DNA of 64,000 nt, taken from assembly GCA_944989445.1 (NCBI GenBank), contig CALYLW010000684.1, forward strand, positions 314,316 through 378,315, written 5' to 3'. This document shows positions 58,490 through 64,000 of the stretch, one piece after another. The notes under the pieces are model-generated. The model did no database searches. It was not told the DNA's origin and saw only the letters and a list, made by a program, of their open reading frames with translations. A program made the position numbers and the translations under genes. Within the stretch, counting starts at the first letter, position 1. Every line of letters begins with the position of its first letter. This stretch comes from Ampullaceana balthica. Lineage: Eukaryota; Mollusca; Gastropoda; Lymnaeidae.

Positions 58490-58925
58490 AGCTATTAAAT
58501 TTTTCAGATCGATCGAATGTACCGTAATTAAATTAATGCATTTTTAGTTTATCTCTATATGTAGCGGCAAGCTTTTGTTGATATTTTACGCGTCACGCTG
58601 AGTTAAGTTCAACAATCCGTGACTAAAACTTTTTCCGTTTTACAACAAAAGGGTATTTAAGGCAATCTCAGTCTGTAAATGTTTGTCGCGTTTAAGCATG
58701 ATAAATACTTTTTAGTTATGTCTCATATATAAGGGATTTATAGTCAAAAAACTTTGTTTTTACGTGGGTTGTTTAATTCAATCCCTTATATTAACTTCCT
58801 TTGTTTTTACGGGGTTGTTTAATTCAATCCCTTATATTAACTTCACCGCCGTCTCTTGGGTTCGCAGGTGGTCGGTCGGGCGGAAAAACAAAAGTAAAAA
58901 ATGACACACTTCCCGTGATGCATAG
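58490..58925 (-). repeat. R1 relics with a local ~60-bp duplication
   Basis: A reverse-oriented R1 internal part (CGATCGAATGTACCGTAATT, AATGTTTGTCGCGTTTAAGC, GGGATTTATAGTCAAAAAAC), then two copies of TTTAATTCAATCCCTTATAT + TAACTTC (about 58768 and 58818), then R1's CACCGCCGTCTC...GGCGGAAAAACAAAAGT end. Confidence 0.65.
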
Positions 58926-59218
58926 TCGTGTTGTGTATATGATATGTGTAGTGTGTATAGAAAATCATTCCAGATAGAACAAGCGAAATCATAGAATGTC
59001 TTATATAGGCAATCCATGTGTTGTTAAAAAAATAATTCTGCTAAGTGGATCAGCGCACATATGGAAAGGAGTTAAGAATGTGTAAGTTTATATTTATAGA
59101 AAATGTCAAATTTTGCTCACAAATTTCGTCTCTAGATGAACTTGGCTAACAGGACATTTAACAGGACTTCATGAATGAAATTAAGTTTTACACATTTTTT
59201 TAACGCGTAAAAGTATAA

Positions 59219-59420
59219 AATAAAATGAACAAAAAACTTTTTTTAAAAGAATGAGGCCCAGCTGCAGTGAGGAATGTAGAATCTCGCATGAAAAAGCAGA
59301 AAATAGTGTGTCACAAATTAGTTTGTGACTAAAAAATTATTTTCTGCTTTTTCATGCGAGACTCTACATTCCTCACCTCAGCTGGGCCTCGTTCTTTAAA
59401 TTTTTTTTTATTCATTTTAT
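59219..59420. repeat. Foldback: near-perfect inverted repeat, arms ~95 bp
   Basis: The left arm (AATGAGGCCCAGCTG ... CTCGCATGAAAAAGCAGAAA) is repeated in reverse complement on the right, meeting at an inner palindrome GTCACAAATTAGTTTGTGAC near 59320. The outer arms (AAATGAAC.../...TTCATTTTATT) reach the LINE boundary. It could extrude as a ~200-nt hairpin. Confidence 0.75.
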
Positions 59421-59570
59421 TCAAGCTGATTTGCAAACCAAATTCGTTACAGGCGTTGGAGAAGCTTGACACGAGTTGTTGCAACCAGTTTCTGTGTGTG
59501 CTGTTAATGCCGCATCATCCGCAAAAAGTAGCTCGCGAATTAGGACATCTTGACAAATATTGAAAAATAT
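59405..59570 (-). pseudogene. LINE reverse-transcriptase fragment with FADD box
   Basis: The minus strand reads VLIRELLFADDAALTAHTE, then after a frame change an ACNEFGLQISLNK-like piece. It aligns with VLIRELLFADDAALTSHSE of the 53.9-kb copy. The sequence is interrupted just after this point. Confidence 0.65.
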
Positions 59571-59678
59571 ATCCACCGTGATCTTCTTTTAAATGAATAG
59601 GTTTTCAAACTTTAAAATCTTTATTCGCTTTGGCCAGTGGCCGTTAGCGTCGTTTTTCTTATTAAGCTTTCTACATAA

Positions 59679-60590
59679 CTAGGGGCAATTACCGGGCTTT
59701 CCCGGGTTTAAAAACAACAGCAACAACAACAAAAACAACAACAGCAACAAAACAACAAAAACAAACAACAACAAAAACAAAACAACAACAAACAACAACT
59801 ACAACAACAACAGCAACAACAACAAAGCAACAACAAAAAAACAACAACTACAACAACAACAGCAACAACAACAGCAACAACGACAAAAACAACAACAGAA
59901 ACAACATGGGGAACAACAAAAAAACTACAATAACAACAGCAACAACAACAAAGCAATAACAACAAAACAACAACTACAACATCAACAACAACAAAGCAAC
60001 AACAACATGAAGGATATTGTCGTCGCAGGGACAAGGGATGTGGACAACAACGACAACAGTAAAAACAACACAAAAGCAACAACAGCAACAGCAGCAACAA
60101 CAGCAACAACAACAAAAACAACAACAGCAACAACAACAAAAACAAAACAACAACAAAAACATCAACAACAAAACAACAACAAAACAACTACAACAACAAC
60201 AGCAACAACAACAAAGCAGCAACAACAAAACAACAACTACAACAACAAAAGCAACAACAACAAAGCAACAAACAACAAAAAAATTATTTTATGGCGATAA
60301 TCGCCTTCTTGTTAATCTCGACACCAAAATGTTTATTATTTTGCGTCATTATTTTACGTCTTAATTTTCAATAATTTTTATTTTATATAGCTCATATAAG
60401 GAAAAATTACATTTTGGGCCCCCGGGCCCCCAGTATCTTATATATATGGAACGAAAACCTGTTTAATAACCTTTCCGGTATAATTTTGTGTACGTGTACC
60501 AAATTTCACGTTATTTGGTTGTCTGGATCTTGAGTTATTAGGGAACAGACAGACAACCAGACAGACAAGAAATGCGTCTTATATGTATAA
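59679..60590 (-). mobile_element. Minus-strand Helitron unit 1 (912 bp, non-autonomous)
   Basis: Read on the minus strand it starts TTATACATATAAGACGCATT (TC changed to TT), then a CTGTCTGTCTG tract, a GGGCCC block and a long (TTG)n tract. It ends with AAACCCGGGAAAGCCCGG, TAATTGCCC and CTAG (59682-59679), a Helitron-type hairpin and CTRR end. It directly follows unit 2's CTAG. Confidence 0.7.
59706..60285. repeat. (CAA)n-type tract, imperfect
   Basis: Long (CAA/CAG/AAA)n run interrupted by one unique stretch, ATGAAGGATATTGTCGTCGC (60007). The homologous tract at 63494-64000 carries the same stretch at 63781. Its translations in either strand are low-complexity (poly-Q/N/T or poly-L/V/C) and not genes. 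Confidence 0.85.
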
Positions 60591-63459
60591 CTAGGGGCAA
60601 GTACCCGGCTTCGCCCGGGTTTAAAATAAGGTTTTCTGTAGAAGCGTACACAACTGTTTACTTGCATGCAATAAAATGGTACATTTAACAGTGTATGTGC
60701 TGCATGACTTAATTTCAAGGATGTCACCATCCTCATCTCTCACAATAACAGTTTTGAGATCTTCAAATGAAATAGGTCCCCGAATATGGTGCAGCAGGAG
60801 GCGCATGTGAAATGCTTCTCTGTTGTGAGGATGCACAGTGTACACTCTTCCCAAGGCATTGTCTGTCACATATCCCGGGAAGTCTGCAAGAGGTACACCT
60901 TTTTTCGGATTTGCTAGACCATTTGACTGGCATCCCAGCGAAAATGTCTAGGCACTTCAGAATACAGCAATGTTTTTGCAAGAGGATCTGTTTTGCAGAG
61001 ATCAAAAAACGCTGTTAATGTAGTCTTTGGTGGAGTGTCTGTCAAATGTGCTGTTGGCTGTCCTGGTTTATAGTATACTCTTTGGCCTCCTTCAAGATGT
61101 ACTGCCAAGTGAACAACTGTTGGATACCTTTGATGGATGGGAAAGTTAAGCAGGCGCCATACTGCCTCACTGCTACTAATGTATCGTCCTTGTTGATAAT
61201 TGGTAACCCCATCAAGCCTGTTCGGCATTTCATTTGCAACAGCAAACATGGCTGCATCACTTCCCTTGGTAACATACTTGCAAATCTACTTGATGCTTGT
61301 GCCTCTATGACGTACATAGGTCATTCCATCCTGCGCATATTCATGCATGTAACGGGGCCCTCCACTGAAGGATGAAGGCAGCACCACTAATTTGCCAATA
61401 TTTTCAAAAGTCAATTTGTTGTCATTCCTTACTGCCTCTAATAGTACACCATAGTCCTCAGCTCTAAGTTTTGTTTGGTTGAGTCTGATGAAACGCAATC
61501 TCTCATTCTCAACCTTAGCATACATATCCACTATGTATTGCTGGAAAAGGCGCGGGCATCTGGAGAGTGTATTAAATTCGTTGACTCTTTGCATCATGCG
61601 ATATGCATAGTAGTCATTGCTTGTGGCCTTGTTGACATCTTTTATGTTCAAATCATAGCCATCTTCTCCTCTAACAAATAGCAGAGGATACTGAAGTGGA
61701 TCATATGACCTGTGAGTGTCTTGAATCCTTTGAAGTGATATTTGTGAGCAACTTCTTGAATGCAGCACAATGTCTCTACGATCACCTAGCTCTCCAGCAA
61801 TCATGATGGCCACTTCACTAACAGATGGTGCATTGAATCTGCCTTTATGTTCCTTTAATGGTGCTTTGCCAGAAATTTTGATTTTGTAGTCCACTTGAGT
61901 GTTATCCATACTCTCAGCAGACATTTTAAATGACCTCACATAGCTGTTATGCTGATGCAGCATTCTTTGCAGTTTGAGAACAATGTTTCTGTCAACAGGA
62001 CTGTCAAGCAAATCCTGTCGTCTTTGCACTTGCTCATCTTCTCCCAAGAAGTAAATCTGGAGATATTTGCTGTCTATAGCATTGACTGGATGAAGAGGTC
62101 CAGCATGGTGGTACACTTGGCCTTGGACCTTGAATGTTGGTGTCCACCCATTATTCACGACAACATAAGACTTGAAGGAAGTCATGGCAAACATATTATT
62201 GAATAGTCTAATATGTTTCACAAAGTCCTTTGATTGTGCAGTTTCACCATTCAACAGACTGCACAAAGGTTTTGGTGGCTTTAGAATTGGTGGCAGTTTG
62301 ACTGTATCACTGGAGCAGCACATGCCTGGAGTTTCTCCTTTCCACTTAAGTGCACTACACTTTAGACAAACATGTGCCATTCTGCCAATGTCAAGAAGAT
62401 TGTTGCTTTCATAGTCATATGATGGGTTGTACATGAAACCATCATGCATGTGGGCTTTCCATTTCAAAGTGATGGAAACATTTCTCTGTTTTCTTAAGCC
62501 AAGAAGACGTGCCACATGCTGAAAAGAGGTATTTCAGCTGATCTGGCAACTCTGTGGCGGACCTGATCGTCCTGGAAACGTGATTGCCAAGCCACAATAT
62601 ATAAAGGGATATTTATGTGAATATTAAGGTTTATGTCAGGTGTGCATTGGGTTTATTTGTTTTAAAGAAAAATTTCGAAACGCAAGATTTTAGCTTAAAA
62701 TTTACCCTGCTGGTTTAGTTTAAGTTATGCAAAAAGTATAAACACAGCTGCTAAGCTACAGTGTTTATGCCACCCAGGGATGGACGATATTATTGACACC
62801 TACCCTCGCCAATAAAATGAAAAAGCTTGATCGGACGACTGGATAAAATACATATAGAATATACATAAAAGAAAAAGTGTAAAGTAAAAAAGATGTAATT
62901 TGCAAACAAATTTTATAAAAATATATACGTAATCTTGTTAGAGGCGCAACATTAACAGACATAAAAATAAACCGTTTCATAACATTTAGTTCACAACAAA
63001 AAACACACACACTCACTGATTCACACATGTGCACACAAATACTTAAACGCACACCCACAGCGGTATATTAACAATTAAAAATATAAATTAAAATAATCAC
63101 TGCTCTTTTCACTTTCTTTCCTATTTACAAATTAATATGAACTCAAACTATGACGTCACATCACATTATTTTATGGCAATAAACGCCATCTTGTTAATCT
63201 CGACACCAAAATGTTTATTATTTTACGTCTTAATTTTCAATAATTTTTATTTTATATAGCTCATATAGGGAAAAACTACATTTTGGGCCCCCAGCCCCCA
63301 GTATCTTATATATATGGAACGAAACCTGTTTAATAACCTTTCCGGTATAATTTTGTGTACGTGTACCAAATTTCACGTTATTTGGTTGTCTGGATCTTGA
63401 GTTATAAGGGAACAGACAGACGACGGACAGACAACAAATGCGTCTTATATATATAGAGA
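60591..63459 (-). mobile_element. Minus-strand Helitron unit 2 (2,869 bp) with Rep-type ORF remnant
   Basis: The minus-strand 5' end, TCTCTATATATATAAGACGC (63459 downwards), lies directly against unit 3's CTAG. A noncoding 5' region of ~0.9 kb follows, then the ORF remnant (62577-60621). It ends with the hairpin CCCGGGCGAAGCCGGG, TACTTGCCC and CTAG (60594-60591). The helicase domain is absent, so it cannot be autonomous. Confidence 0.75.
60621..62577 (-). pseudogene. Helitron Rep/helicase N-terminal remnant, Rep core deleted
   Basis: From Met 62515 the frame runs 409 codons: LKCSALKWKGETPGMCCSS (zinc-finger-like Cys), the Helitron helicase-like N-terminal domain (FNNMFAMTSFKS, YHHAGPLHPVN, YLQIYFLG), QQYIVDMYAKVENERLRFIR, and GGPRYMHEYAQDGMTYVRHRG. 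It jumps directly to SIK-stop-ICKYVTKGSDAAMFAVANE in the same frame, so the segment that should hold the HUH and catalytic Tyr motifs is missing. It goes on with GRYISSSEAVWRLLNFPIHQ and TVVHLAVHLEGGQRVYY. After a frameshift near 60905 it reads NALGRVYTVHPHN and RGPISFEDLKTV, then loses similarity. No helicase motifs. Confidence 0.75.
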
Positions 63460-64000
63460 CTAGGGGCAAGTACCCGGCTCCCGCCCGGGTTTAACAACAA
63501 CAGCAACAACAACAAAAACAACAACACAACAAAACAACAAAACAACAAAAACAAACAACAATAAACAACAAACAACAACACAACACAACAACAACAAACA
63601 CAACAACAAACAACAAACTACAACAAAACACAACAACAACAACAACACAAAAACAACAACAAAACAACAACTACAACAACAACAACAAAACAACAACTAC
63701 AAACAACAACAGCAACAACAACAACAGCAACAACAACAAAACAACAAATACAACAAGCAACAACAACAAAGCAACAACAACATGAAGGACATTGTCGTCG
63801 CAGGGCAAGGGATGTGGACAACAACAACAAAACAACACAAAAGCAACAACAGCAACAGCAACAACAACAGCAACAACAACACAACAACAACAGCAACAAC
63901 AACAAAACAACAACAGCAACAACAACAAAAACAAAACAACAACAAAAACATCAACAACAAAACAACAACAAAACAACAACTACAACAACAACAGCAACAA
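63460..64000 (-). mobile_element. Minus-strand Helitron unit 3 (3' part, continues off window)
   Basis: Ends on the minus strand with AAACCCGGGCGGGAGCCGGG, TACTTGCCC and CTAG (63463-63460), preceded by a (TTG)n tract like unit 1. The next base starts unit 2's TCTCTATATA. Confidence 0.7.
63494..64000. repeat. (CAA)n-type tract of Helitron unit 3
   Basis: Imperfect (CAA/CAG)n run to the window edge, with the unique interruption ATGAAGGACATTGTCGTCGC at 63781, matching unit 1. The apparent long ORFs here are low-complexity artefacts. Confidence 0.85.

Larger units (their letters stand above)
56020..59600 (-). mobile_element. LINE (family of 53.9 kb) broken by two insertions
   Basis: Minus-strand LINE pieces in order: RT with FADD (59570-59405), RT thumb/C-terminus (58345-57534) and a 3' segment (56090 to about 56020). 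Between the first two lies ~1.05 kb holding R1 relics and a foldback. Between the last two sits a solo LTR. Read without the insertions, the pieces follow the order of the intact copy at 53915-54848. Confidence 0.65.

Noticed and set aside
60001..60060. Possible gene start inside the CAA tract (ATGAAGGATATTGTCGTCGC)
   Set aside because: The same short stretch recurs in the sister tract at 63781 and is followed again by (CAA)n. It is part of the repeat unit, not a gene.
59708..60364. Long overlapping ORFs in both strands (poly-Leu/Val/Cys or poly-Gln/Asn/Thr)
   Set aside because: They are translations of a (CAA)n/(TTG)n tract inside Helitron unit 1. No non-repetitive domain.
63460..63979. Four cysteine/valine/leucine-rich minus-strand ORFs
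   Set aside because: Same (TTG)n artefact in Helitron unit 3.

Overview
This is AT-rich, repeat-dominated animal nuclear DNA. Genes with spliced exons, RTE-like and CR1/Jockey-like LINEs, hAT transposases, Helitrons and tRNA-Val-derived repeats together suggest an invertebrate, possibly a gastropod mollusc. That assignment is inference; nothing here is diagnostic. No bacterial operons, CRISPR arrays or rRNA genes are present.

The only conserved host gene I can build is a claudin/PMP22-like tetraspan membrane protein on the minus strand (1-7890). It has four phase-compatible coding exons (7833-7890, 1959-2129, 967-1107 and 1-78) and runs off the left edge. Its 5.7-kb first intron is swollen by two TIR elements and an array of ~450-bp repeats (R1). 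Two further copies of its 58-nt first exon, each with ATG and donor, lie on the plus strand at 41399-41456 and 50571-50628. They mark paralogs whose later exons I could not find.

The rest is mobile DNA at several levels of nesting. An almost intact RTE-like LINE on the minus strand (29960 to 16745) is split by a 9.7-kb block of three head-to-tail Helitron copies (17898-27573). The block sits exactly between A and T with no target duplication, and the LINE reading frame resumes across it. A second Helitron family forms another head-to-tail array on the minus strand (59679 to the right edge). It carries (TTG)n tracts and a decayed Rep-type ORF whose catalytic core has been deleted in frame.

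Between these lie R2 repeat arrays (12.2 kb, 32-34.7 kb) and CR1/Jockey-like LINE copies with (GATAA)n tails (33 kb, 38 kb). There are also hAT transposase remnants (16, 42.5 and 45.3 kb), several MITEs, minisatellites and two tRNA-Val-like sequences inside a larger dispersed repeat. A second LINE on the minus strand (59.6-56 kb) is broken by a foldback-bearing insertion and by a 1.44-kb solo LTR with a 5-bp target duplication.
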